Program-made: the position numbers and the translations under genes
The notes under the pieces: generated by a model
What the model was told of the DNA's origin: nothing
Seen by the model: the letters and a program-made list of their open reading frames with translations, nothing else
The model's database searches: none
NCBI GenBank assembly: GCA_030705665.1
Contig: JAUZQA010000220.1
Location: 1-7,063 of the forward strand
Reading direction: 5' to 3'
Length of the DNA stretch: 7,063 nucleotides
Source: Bacillota bacterium
GTDB lineage: Bacteria > Bacillota > Bacilli > Bacillales_B > DSM-18226
In this document: positions 1-4,815 of the stretch, one piece after another
Layout: each line of letters starts with the position of its first letter
Numbering within the stretch: position 1 is the stretch's first letter

Positions 1-95
1 AAATCATCAATTGTCGTGCTATCAAGTACATCTTTAATTGCATCCCTAATTCCAATCCAAAGCTCCCTTTTTGCCTGCCCCTCTACGCTAACAAA
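1..95 (-). pseudogene. Rrf2-family regulator remnant (no DNA-binding domain), partial
   Basis: The minus frame is open from an in-frame TAA at 96-98 to the left edge and continues outside. It reads VEGQAKRELWIGIRDAIK then DVLDSTTIDD. The segment ending in VLDSTT is typical of the dimerisation half of Rrf2-family repressors (IscR/NsrR/CymR relatives), where a W..(I/V)RDA helix is followed by a short strand such as LDSTTLADL. A full protein would have about 90 residues of winged helix before this point. That space is occupied by the osmC gene, whose stop is only about 25 bases away, and no start codon or ribosome site precedes the fragment. I therefore call it a decapitated regulator gene. The family assignment rests on about 30 residues and is moderate. 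What lies to the left is unknown. Confidence 0.5.
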
Positions 96-120
96 TTATT
101 TAAATATTCAGGTCAATGCT

Positions 121-551
121 TTACTTAGCGGAAACTTTGGCATGAACCTCAATTTTTACATCTGCTTTTTTCAATAAATTTCCCACTTCACATCCCTTAT
201 CTGCCGCTTCTGCAGCTCTATGTGCTGATTCTATCTGTTCTTGTGTTGCATCAGAAGATAAAACAATATGTGGATGATGGGTAATTTTAAACCCATTATC
301 AGAAATATTTGCCCCAGAATCCACCGTAAGTTCCACTACAGGTAGCTTTCTACTTTCGAGCACAAACACAAGAGTCGCTGTATAACAAGTTGTCACAGAC
401 GAAACAAGTACCTCTTTTGGATTCGCTCCATCCCCGCTTCCTCCTAAGGATGTAGGTATAGCGATTTTTCAAGGAAATCTGCTTTAAGCGTTCCGTTCCC
501 GTTCACTCCACCATTCCAAACAGCGTTCACATTTATTTTCATATCAGCCAT
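121..551 (-). pseudogene. OsmC-family peroxiredoxin, frameshifted
   Basis: OsmC/Ohr-type proteins reduce organic hydroperoxides with two active-site cysteines in the cytoplasm. The start ATG at 549-551 has a GGAGGAG site about 8 bases upstream and begins MADMKINVNAVWNGG. The frame runs through DFLEK and then hits a stop. From the A5 run (T5 at 465-469 on the plus strand) the next frame carries the rest: IAIPTSLGGSGDGANPKEV, the first cysteine in SVTTCYTATL, and the second in ADKGCEVGNLL, ending AKVSAK at 121. One extra A in the run restores a continuous protein of about 143 aa, the normal length for the SACOL1771/YmaD-like branch. Both cysteines lie after the shift, so the translated N-terminal piece (about 34 residues) is inactive. 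A sequencing error in the homopolymer or slippage that rescues some product are alternatives. The promoter at 717-750 carries the shared 23-bp dyad. Confidence 0.85.
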
Positions 552-663
552 GTATAACACTCCTCCAAAAAATTAAATAAATTCATATTTATTATTCTTG
601 TAATCGCAAATATTAAACGGAAAGTGATAGCTCCTCCTTAAATATGACTTTGCAAACTTGCGG

Positions 664-688
664 TACCAAACCCCCTTTACATTTGGTA
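664..688. repeat. Small inverted repeat in osmC 5' leader
   Basis: TACCAAA (664-670) and TTTGGTA (682-688) are perfect 7-bp arms around an 11-base loop, in what would be the 5' untranslated region of osmC (about 165 nt from the predicted start site to ATG). No terminator T-tract follows on the minus strand. Its role is unknown; it could be a weak RNA hairpin. Confidence 0.3.
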
Positions 689-716
689 GGTGTACATTTC
701 ATTACCTGTCAACTAT

Positions 717-739
717 ACTGTATATTTAATCATTACAGT
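717..739. promoter_or_regulatory. Operator copy 1: 23-bp dyad at the osmC promoter
   Basis: ACTGTA (717-722) and TACAGT (734-739) form a perfect 6-bp inverted repeat with an 11-base AT-rich spacer. The same arms with the same spacing occur at 1842, 1965 and 2006. The site lies over the spacer and -10 of the osmC promoter, so a bound protein should repress. Which regulator binds is not shown by the sequence. Confidence 0.65.
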
Positions 740-750
740 TTTTGAGTCAA
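723..750 (-). promoter_or_regulatory. Predicted osmC promoter
   Basis: On the minus strand TTGACT (750-745) is followed after 16 bases by TAAATA (728-723), a plausible sigma-A promoter. It has the same design as the promoter at 1830-1858: TTGACT, five or six bases, then the ACTGTA arm of the dyad. The match between the two loci supports both. Confidence 0.55.
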
Positions 751-1112
751 CTTTTAAATTCTGGATTTTCTGAAACGATCATTGCCATTGGTCTTTCAGT
801 TCTGTCCACTATTTCATATGGATGTTAAGTGTCACCTTCCTCATCCCTGTATTTGGAATCATGTGGGGCATCACTTTTCTTCAAGAGGAGAAACTTACAA
901 TCGGAATGATTACAGGACTAATGATCATTTTATATAGTATATTTCTAATTCCTGATCTTCGTTTGTGGATTCCGAAATTAGGTAAGGAAGTACATTCATA
1001 TAAGCAATTAAAATTTGATACATATACAAAGGCAGCGGTTCCGCTGCCTTTGTATGAGAAAAAATTTAAAACACCCGTATCTATACGTCTAAATAACAAT
1101 TTTTACTTATAG
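751..1112 (+). pseudogene. EamA/DMT-family transporter C-terminal remnant
   Basis: Two reading frames carry pieces of the C-terminal half of a drug/metabolite (EamA) permease. The frame at 751-828 reads LNSGFSETIIAIGLSVLST and ISYGC before a TAA, matching the helix that in this family ends in LSTxxAYxxYF. The next frame, from 822, reads LSVTFLIPVFGIMWGITFL, EEKLTIGMITGLMIILYSI, the usual penultimate and last membrane segments. The roughly 15 residues that normally link these (YFxLIxxxGxxxA) are missing, so there is an internal deletion at about 820-825 in addition to loss of the whole N-terminal half. The frame then runs on for about 45 atypical residues, through an inverted repeat, to a TAG at 1110-1112 that overlaps the end of the VOC gene. 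This suggests that the original stop was lost too. It cannot make a working transporter. Confidence 0.75.
1024..1055. terminator. Perfect 15-bp inverted repeat between convergent genes, possible terminator
   Basis: Positions 1024-1038 and 1041-1055 are exact complements (core AAAGGCAGCGG / CCGCTGCCTTT) with only TT between them, a very stable hairpin. It lies between the EamA remnant (plus) and the VOC gene (minus), where a shared terminator is expected. Neither side has a convincing T-tract directly after the stem, so termination is inferred from position and stability. Confidence 0.5.
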
Positions 1113-1514
1113 ATCTTTTTGATCCACGTTTAGTTCAATCAAATTACCATCGGGGTCGGCACAGAAAATTTGTGCGAATCCACTTTTCCCGTATGGTTTT
1201 TCAAGGATTTCAACTTCATTCTTTTTTAGCCATTTTAAAGTGTCATAATAGTTCTCTACTCTAAGGGCAAAGTGCCCTTCTCTACTTGATAGGCTTTTAT
1301 CATCACGAATCGTCTGTGAAGAGGGATCGACTATCAAGTGGATTTGTTTTCCATCTATTTCATACCAAGCACCTGGAAAATCAAAATTGGGACGAGGTAT
1401 TTCTTTTAAACATAAAGTTTTCTCATAAAAATCTTTTGCTCTTCCCAAATCTGTAACATTTAGACTTACATGATGGAGATATTTGTATTTAATCAATACC
1501 TTCACTTCTTTCAT
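1107..1514 (-). CDS. VOC-family (glyoxalase/bleomycin resistance-like) protein
   Basis: This 135-residue protein has the paired beta-alpha-beta-beta-beta modules of the vicinal oxygen chelate fold. Module 1 is at about 12-63 (LHHVSLNVTDLGRAKDFYE, then KQIHLIVDP) and module 2 at about 78-131 (REGHFALRVENYYDTLKWL, then ADPDGNLIELNV). The usual metal positions are visible: H15 (or H14), H59, H81 and E127. The fold, length and ligands fit a small cytoplasmic metal-dependent enzyme or resistance protein. Substrates in this superfamily range from glutathione or bacillithiol adducts to antibiotics and catechols, so the reaction cannot be fixed. No strong ribosome site precedes the ATG at 1514; a downstream GTG (codon 4) or TTG (codon 7) is possible, and LHHVSLNV is the first conserved block in either case. 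The stop is close to the convergent EamA remnant. A small ORF ends 10 bases upstream and could share its transcript. Confidence 0.85.
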   Translation of the reverse strand: MKEVKVLIKYKYLHHVSLNVTDLGRAKDFYEKTLCLKEIPRPNFDFPGAWYEIDGKQIHLIVDPSSQTIRDDKSLSSREGHFALRVENYYDTLKWLKKNEVEILEKPYGKSGFAQIFCADPDGNLIELNVDQKDL

Positions 1515-1524
1515 TTCAACTAAA

Positions 1525-1698
1525 TTATTTTTTCCTTAGTCTTTTTTGCTGCAAAGATGAACACCCTTTTTGTATCTGGAGCCAGTCGAACAGCTTGGAT
1601 CCGCCACTATCCCCTCCTCCATCAGAACCCGTCCGATCCGCGAAAAATGGCTGTGGTGCAGCAGCCGCTGGTGAATAGGGAGGCATTGGCATAGCCAT
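1525..1698 (-). CDS. Unrecognised small Pro/Ala/Gly-rich ORF (57 aa), doubtful
   Basis: From ATG at 1698 the frame encodes MAMPMPPYSPAAAAPQPFF, then a Gly/Ser-rich stretch (GSDGGGDSGGS), then KLFDWLQIQKG and a basic tail RLRKK. I do not recognise it. The composition (a Pro/Ala head, flexible linker and amphipathic tail) resembles small spore or surface peptides of Bacillus, but that is only a resemblance. The DNA at about 1585-1680 is clearly richer in G+C than its neighbours. The ribosome site is weak (GAAAG), and a 6-bp hairpin with a GAAA loop sits directly before the ATG. The stop is 10 bases before the VOC start, so the two could be co-transcribed. Other frames are also open here on both strands, so the region may instead be a non-coding insert. 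Confidence 0.22.
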   Translation of the reverse strand: MAMPMPPYSPAAAAPQPFFADRTGSDGGGDSGGSKLFDWLQIQKGCSSLQQKRLRKK

Positions 1699-1829
1699 AT
1701 ATACTTTCGTATATTTCCACAAATAATATTCAACATTCCGCATCGGGTGGTAAAGTTTAAAGAGCAATGAGAACTTTCATCGGTGTATGACTACTATAGT
1801 GGAATCTCGAAATACCGAGTTAATTTTTC

Positions 1830-1858
1830 TTGACTTCATAAACTGTAAATATTAAAAT
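1830..1858 (+). promoter_or_regulatory. Predicted promoter upstream of the thioredoxin operon
   Basis: TTGACT (1830-1835), a 17-base spacer and TAAAAT (1853-1858) make a good sigma-A promoter pointing toward trx. The operator at 1842-1864 covers the second half of the spacer, the -10 and the likely start site, as at the osmC promoter. The predicted start near 1865 would give an unusually long leader of about 250 nt before the thioredoxin ATG. Confidence 0.6.
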
Positions 1859-1864
1859 TACAGT
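1842..1864. promoter_or_regulatory. Operator copy 2: 23-bp dyad
   Basis: Perfect arms ACTGTA (1842-1847) and TACAGT (1859-1864) with 11 bases between. The arms can be extended by one base each (ACTGTAA/TTACAGT). It overlaps the -10 of the promoter at 1830-1858. Confidence 0.65.
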
Positions 1865-1893
1865 AAATCTTCCTGAAGAGGAAGGAATCAAAG

Positions 1894-1929
1894 TTGAAAA
1901 GTACCTTTTACAATAGTTTTGTTTGTTAA
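1894..1929 (+). other. 11-codon ORF with ribosome site in the trx leader
   Basis: An AGAGGAAGG sequence (1877-1885) sits about 8 bases before a TTG, giving MKSTFYNSFVC and TAA. It lies about 30 nt after the predicted transcription start. It could be a leader peptide, the leftover start of a deleted gene, or chance. There is no direct evidence of translation. Confidence 0.22.
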
Positions 1930-1964
1930 GCACATTTGCCAGATCATATGTCTCCTATGTCTAT

Positions 1965-1987
1965 ACTGTAAGCAATTTTATTACAGA
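1965..1987. promoter_or_regulatory. Operator copy 3: 23-bp dyad
   Basis: ACTGTA (1965-1970) and TACAGA (1982-1987): 11 of 12 arm bases match the consensus with the same 11-base spacing. A TATACT (1962-1967) overlaps it and could be a -10, but I see no good -35 at proper spacing. Confidence 0.55.
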
Positions 1988-2005
1988 AGGTTTTTTAAAA
2001 AACAA

Positions 2006-2028
2006 ACTGTAATTATTTCTATTACATT
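2006..2028. promoter_or_regulatory. Operator copy 4: degenerate 23-bp dyad
   Basis: ACTGTA (2006-2011) is exact, while the right arm is TACATT (2023-2028), matching 4 of 6. The spacing is again 11. It lies 41 bases after copy 3 by left-arm start, roughly four helical turns, so proteins on copies 3 and 4 would face the same side. Between them is the palindrome GTTTTTTAAAAAAC (1990-2003). Confidence 0.45.
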
Positions 2029-2052
2029 TAAAAGGGGGGAATTTTGTATATT

Positions 2053-2080
2053 TTTTGTAAGAATTAAAAAATACCTTTAT
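2053..2080 (+). promoter_or_regulatory. Possible second, weak trx promoter
   Basis: TTGTAA at about 2055-2060, a 17-base spacer and TATTAA at about 2078-2083 would place transcription start shortly before the GGAGG site of thioredoxin. Both hexamers are imperfect and the area is very AT-rich, so this is only a candidate. Confidence 0.25.
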
Positions 2081-2113
2081 TAAAATCATAAAAATGATAT
2101 TGGAGGATTAATA

Positions 2114-2428
2114 ATGGCTATTTCACACGTTACAGATCAAACGTTTAGTACTGAAATTAAAGAGGGATTAGTATTAGTGGATTTTTGGGCACCATGGTGC
2201 GGTCCATGTAAAATGATTGCACCTGTATTGGAGGAAATCGATGGCGAACTGGGTGATGTAGTTAGGATTATCAAACTTAATGTAGATGAAAACGCAGAAA
2301 CAGTGAGAACATTTGGCGTCATGAGCATTCCTACGTTGATTCTTTTTAAAGACGGAGTGGCCGTAGATAAGATCATCGGTTTCCAACCAAAAGAAGCTTT
2401 GGCAGAAGTAATTTCAAAGCATGCATAA
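2114..2428 (+). CDS. trxA: Thioredoxin
   Basis: This 104-residue protein is a complete classical thioredoxin, the same length as housekeeping TrxA of Bacillus. It is a cytoplasmic disulfide reductase that takes electrons from thioredoxin reductase. The redox motif WCGPC is at 28-32 within [20 protein letters not shown]. The buried D23, the cis-proline P73 in MSIPTL and the FKDG turn are present. The start ATG has GGAGG 8-9 bases upstream. It may be a stress-induced paralogue rather than the main TrxA, because it sits behind a multi-operator region and starts a unit with a flavin oxidoreductase (30 bases downstream). The name is used in the family sense. No defect is visible. Confidence 0.93.
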   Translation: MAISHVTDQTFSTEIKEGLVLVDFWAPWCGPCKMIAPVLEEIDGELGDVVRIIKLNVDENAETVRTFGVMSIPTLILFKDGVAVDKIIGFQPKEALAEVISKHA

Positions 2429-2457
2429 ACCCAATTTTTTTGAAAGAAGATGAATCT

Positions 2458-3483
2458 ATGTCAGAACGTACAAAAAAATCATTTGATATACCGTTCTCCG
2501 TGCTAGATCTTTCACCGATTGCAGTTGGAAGTAATCCGGCTCATGCTTTTCGCAATACACTGGAACTTGCACGGCTTGCTGAAAAACTGGGATATAAACG
2601 ATATTGGCTTGCTGAACATCACAATATGCCGTTTATCGCTAGCTCTGCCACTTCAGTAGTTATTGGCCATGTAGCAGCTGGTACATCAAAAATCCGGGTA
2701 GGATCGGGTGGAATTATGTTGCCAAATCACGCTCCACTAGTTATCGCTGAGCAGTTTGGGACACTTGAATCTTTATATCCAGGGAGAATTGACCTTGGTC
2801 TTGGTCGGGCACCTGGTACAGATCAACTTACTTCTCGTGCCCTTAGACGTGACTTGAGAAGTACCGGGGATGATTTCCCTGAGCAATTGGCTGAACTACG
2901 AGGTTACTTTAATCCCGCCCTAGCACCAGATAATAAACATGTTAAAGCTGTTCCCGGAGAAGGTTTAGATATTCCAATATGGTTGTTAGGTTCGAGCGGT
3001 TTCAGTGCCCAACTGGCAGGAGAACTTGGTTTGCCTTTTGCATTTGCTGGCCATTTTTCACCACGTAATACTCTTCCTGCTTTGGACTTATATCGCCGTG
3101 CTTTTAAGCCTTCTGAAGTAGTGGACAAACCATATGCAATGGTCGGTCTAAATATTATTGCAGCAGAAACCGATGAAAAGGCAAAGCGTTTGGGGACGAC
3201 CTTACAACAGCAATTTTTGAATTTGAGACGGGGTAAAGAAGCACCCTTGCAGCCTCCGATAGATGACATTAGTAAAGTAGCAAGCAAATACGAGATTGAA
3301 GCGTTACAGGATCAGTTAGCCTCTTCAATTATTGGCTCTCCACAGACAGTAAAAGAAAAGCTGGAGAAATTTTTAGACGACAGCCAGGCCGATGAAATCA
3401 TGGCCATTGCCCAGGTTTTTGACCAAAAGGATCGTCTCCGTTCTTATGAAATTTTAGCGGAAATTACCAACATTAAAAGTTAA
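2458..3483 (+). CDS. LLM-class (luciferase-like) flavin-dependent oxidoreductase
   Basis: This 341-residue protein belongs to the bacterial luciferase-like TIM-barrel family, in the branch often called group 1 (YwcH/YddN/YtmO-like). Family hallmarks in order are [11 protein letters not shown] at 14-24, [19 protein letters not shown] at 49-67, [20 protein letters not shown] at 78-97, the FMN-site block [14 protein letters not shown] at 109-122, and [12 protein letters not shown] at 176-187. Such enzymes use reduced flavin supplied by a reductase to oxidise small organic substrates. The substrate here is unknown. An upstream TTG at 2440 is in frame, but ATG 2458 puts AAAGAAG at a fair distance and gives the usual N-terminus, so I chose 2458. 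It follows thioredoxin by 29 bases with no terminator between, so they are probably one operon. Confidence 0.92.
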   Translation: MSERTKKSFDIPFSVLDLSPIAVGSNPAHAFRNTLELARLAEKLGYKRYWLAEHHNMPFIASSATSVVIGHVAAGTSKIRVGSGGIMLPNHAPLVIAEQFGTLESLYPGRIDLGLGRAPGTDQLTSRALRRDLRSTGDDFPEQLAELRGYFNPALAPDNKHVKAVPGEGLDIPIWLLGSSGFSAQLAGELGLPFAFAGHFSPRNTLPALDLYRRAFKPSEVVDKPYAMVGLNIIAAETDEKAKRLGTTLQQQFLNLRRGKEAPLQPPIDDISKVASKYEIEALQDQLASSIIGSPQTVKEKLEKFLDDSQADEIMAIAQVFDQKDRLRSYEILAEITNIKS

Positions 3484-3497
3484 AATACAATTATATG

Positions 3498-3527
3498 GAA
3501 AAGGGAACCTCTTGGGGTTCCCTTTTC
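3498..3527. terminator. Bidirectional rho-independent terminator
   Basis: GAAAAGGGAACC (3498-3509) pairs exactly with GGTTCCCTTTTC (3516-3527) around a 6-base loop. The A-run and T-run are part of the stem, so it can work in both directions. It ends the LLM gene (plus) and, from the other side, hxlR (minus). Confidence 0.8.
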
Positions 3528-3560
3528 ACATTGTGATGGAAATATTGATAATTTGAATAA

Positions 3561-3944
3561 TTATCCTTGTGATAAATTCATTTCTTTTTTGAATTCTTCT
3601 ATCCGTTTTTTTCCCCATTCATACATCATTTCCACGATTGGAAGTAAAGTCATTCCAAGTTCCGTCATCGAGTATTCGACCTTTGGTGGAACTTCAGGAT
3701 AAACCTCTCTATGAACAATTCCATCTTCCATTAGTTCGTGCAGCTGGTTGGCTAGAATTTTATGGGAAATTTTAGGAAATAGCCTTTGGAGGTCACTAAA
3801 CCGATGTGGACCTTCCACACCAAGGTGCCATAAAATGACAATCTTCCATTTTCCACTAATAATCGATAAGGTCAGTTCTTTTTCACAATTAAAATCGCCG
3901 TTTATAATCTTTTCTTTGATTTCTTCACGTAATGTATCAGACAT
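3561..3944 (-). CDS. HxlR/DUF24-family redox-type transcriptional regulator
   Basis: This 127-residue winged-helix protein has the full HxlR signature: C20 followed by [20 protein letters not shown], then [20 protein letters not shown], the wing [14 protein letters not shown] (about 84-97), and a C-terminal dimer helix with MMYEWGKKR. The single N-terminal cysteine next to the helix matches the redox-sensing Cys of YodB, CatR and HypR, which respond to quinones, diamide or hypochlorite. Sensing is therefore inferred from family and residue. The start ATG has GGGAGG about 8 bases upstream. It is divergent from the DJ-1 gene, with a 29-bp dyad in the shared 137-bp region that covers its own -35, so autoregulation and control of DJ-1 are likely. 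No other cysteine is visible in the chain, so any disulfide would have to be intermolecular or with a small thiol. Confidence 0.92.
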   Translation of the reverse strand: MSDTLREEIKEKIINGDFNCEKELTLSIISGKWKIVILWHLGVEGPHRFSDLQRLFPKISHKILANQLHELMEDGIVHREVYPEVPPKVEYSMTELGMTLLPIVEMMYEWGKKRIEEFKKEMNLSQG

Positions 3945-3963
3945 GACTTTTCCTCCCTTTTAT

Positions 3964-3992
3964 ATAGTAACTTATTTGTAACCTCCTTACAA
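3964..3992 (-). promoter_or_regulatory. Predicted hxlR promoter
   Basis: On the minus strand TTGTAA (3992-3987), a 17-base spacer and TACTAT (3969-3964) form a moderate sigma-A promoter about 20 bases before the start codon. The -35 is one arm of the 29-bp dyad. Confidence 0.4.
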
Positions 3993-3998
3993 AAAAGT
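3970..3998. promoter_or_regulatory. 29-bp operator-like dyad between hxlR and DJ-1 gene
   Basis: The core TTGTAA (3976-3981) / TTACAA (3987-3992) is perfect around CCTCC. It extends outward to ACTT (3970-3973) / AAGT (3995-3998), with a single mismatch at 3974/3994 in 12-base arms. It is centred in the shared upstream region of a DUF24 regulator and its divergent neighbour, where such proteins normally bind. It differs from the ACTGTA dyad. Confidence 0.6.
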
Positions 3999-4081
3999 GC
4001 ATTCTTCACGGCAAGAAAAGTAAGCAGTAATATGAAATAGTCTTAAACATAAATCTTTTTTATTTTGAGGAGGAAAATATA

Positions 4082-4600
4082 ATGAGTAAAAAAGCACTCT
4101 TAATTATACCGCCAGAACGATTTAATGAGGATGAATTATTCCATCCAAAAGAAGAGCTAGAAAATGCTGGAGTCGAAGTAACCATTGCAAGCACCGTAAC
4201 AGGTGAAATTACGGGGGACTATGAAGGTAAAGCAACTGCTTCAGTAATCTTTTCAGAGGTATCCCCTACCGATTTTGATGTTGTATCGGTAATTGGAGGA
4301 TCTGGTACAAATGATCATCTATGGGAAAATCGAGAATTACAAGGCTTTTTGAAGGAAGCTTATAATGAGAAAGTTCTTGTAACAGGAATTTGTGCAGGAG
4401 CTGTTACGGTTGCTAAAACCGGTTTGCTTTCTGGAAGAGAAGCAACTTGCTATCCAGTAGATGTTCAAAAGAACGAATTGAAAGCTGTTGACGTTAAATA
4501 TGTTGAACAACATGTTGTTGCCCATGATGATATTATTACTGGCGATGGTCCAGATGGCGCTGAAGAGTTTGGAATAGCTCTTGTTCATGCATTACGTTAG
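4082..4600 (+). CDS. DJ-1/PfpI-family protein (YajL/Hsp31-like)
   Basis: This 172-residue flavodoxin-like protein carries the DJ-1 active site: E12 early in the chain and the nucleophile-elbow cysteine C104 in VTGICAGAVTVA. Other conserved blocks are VVSVIGGSGTNDHLW (67-81), then YPVDVQ and a VVAHDDIITGDGP segment near 145-160 that closes the fold. The length is normal for a single-domain member. The family includes glyoxalase III/deglycase-like enzymes, chaperones and general-stress proteins; the exact activity cannot be told. The start ATG follows a strong GAGGAGG. It is divergent from hxlR across the 29-bp dyad, which suggests induction by electrophile or oxidant stress. A weak promoter (TTCACG, 17 bases, TAATAT) around 4006-4034 is possible. 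Directly downstream lies the broken tail of a second PfpI-type gene. Confidence 0.9.
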   Translation: MSKKALLIIPPERFNEDELFHPKEELENAGVEVTIASTVTGEITGDYEGKATASVIFSEVSPTDFDVVSVIGGSGTNDHLWENRELQGFLKEAYNEKVLVTGICAGAVTVAKTGLLSGREATCYPVDVQKNELKAVDVKYVEQHVVAHDDIITGDGPDGAEEFGIALVHALR

Positions 4601-4613
4601 TTCCTCTTTTTGA

Positions 4614-4715
4614 AATGATGAAGAAGTTGTCGTAAGCAATAATATTGTGGCTAGCCGTTTTCCAGATGATATCCCGTGATTTAATCGTGAAGCACTAAAA
4701 CTATTAGCAAAATAA
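4614..4715 (+). pseudogene. C-terminal remnant of a second PfpI-type protein, with internal stop
   Basis: Fourteen bases after the DJ-1 stop a frame reads EVVVSNNIVASRFPDDIP, a TGA at 4677-4679, then FNREALKLLAK and TAA at 4713-4715. This is the standard end of PfpI-type glutamine-amidotransferase-like proteins (pattern VVVDgNlVTSRxPDDlPaF.rEalkll). It differs from the end of the intact DJ-1 gene (VVAHDDIITGDGPDG), so it is not a simple readthrough tail but the leftover of another gene of the superfamily. Only the last 30 or so residues survive, with a nonsense codon where Ala or similar is usual. No start or ribosome site is present. The intergenic space 4601-4815 holds no other gene. Confidence 0.7.
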
Positions 4716-4752
4716 AATGTGAAACATGGGTTTATATTAAATAGGAACTAAG

Positions 4753-4784
4753 GGTCGTATGGATTAATGTTTCCAGGAACGACC
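4753..4784. repeat. Weak inverted repeat upstream of SDR gene
   Basis: GGTCGT (4753-4758) and ACGACC (4779-4784) are exact complements with 20 bases between. The place, about 30 bases before the SDR start, would suit an operator or leader hairpin, but the arms are short and I see no partner copy elsewhere. Confidence 0.25.
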
Positions 4785-4815
4785 TAAAAAGGAATTTTAA
4801 AGGAGGGTTCACACA

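Larger units (their letters stand above)
1515..2113. other. 600-bp region without a firm gene: GC-rich patch plus multi-operator regulatory region
   Basis: Between the VOC and thioredoxin starts there is no recognised protein. The left part (1525-1767) is a GC-rich patch with the doubtful small ORF. The middle (about 1770-1828) shows nothing clear. From 1830 on it is AT-rich and regulatory: one promoter, three copies of the 23-bp dyad, a tiny ORF with a ribosome site (1894-1929) and a 14-bp palindrome of T6A6 type (1990-2003). Confidence 0.6.

Noticed and set aside
536..590. 15-codon minus ORF (MNLFNFLEECYTWLI) overlapping the osmC start
   Set aside because: It has no ribosome site of its own; it just reads through the osmC Shine-Dalgarno sequence in another frame.
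650..690. T-box-like sequence on the minus strand (GGGTTTGGTACCGC) upstream of osmC
   Set aside because: It resembles the T-box antiterminator core but has extra bases, only about 35 nt of leader precede it, and no terminator follows. There is no room for stem I or a specifier loop.
881..1099. 72-aa minus-strand ORF opposite the EamA remnant
   Set aside because: No recognisable family and no ribosome site, and the plus strand shows clear EamA helices. It is a shadow frame.
2904..3287. 127-aa minus-strand ORF inside the LLM gene
   Set aside because: It lies wholly within a well-conserved enzyme gene; its composition is typical of an antisense shadow.
3748..3981. 77-aa plus-strand ORF opposite hxlR
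   Set aside because: It lies antisense to a clear HxlR gene and has no ribosome site or family features.
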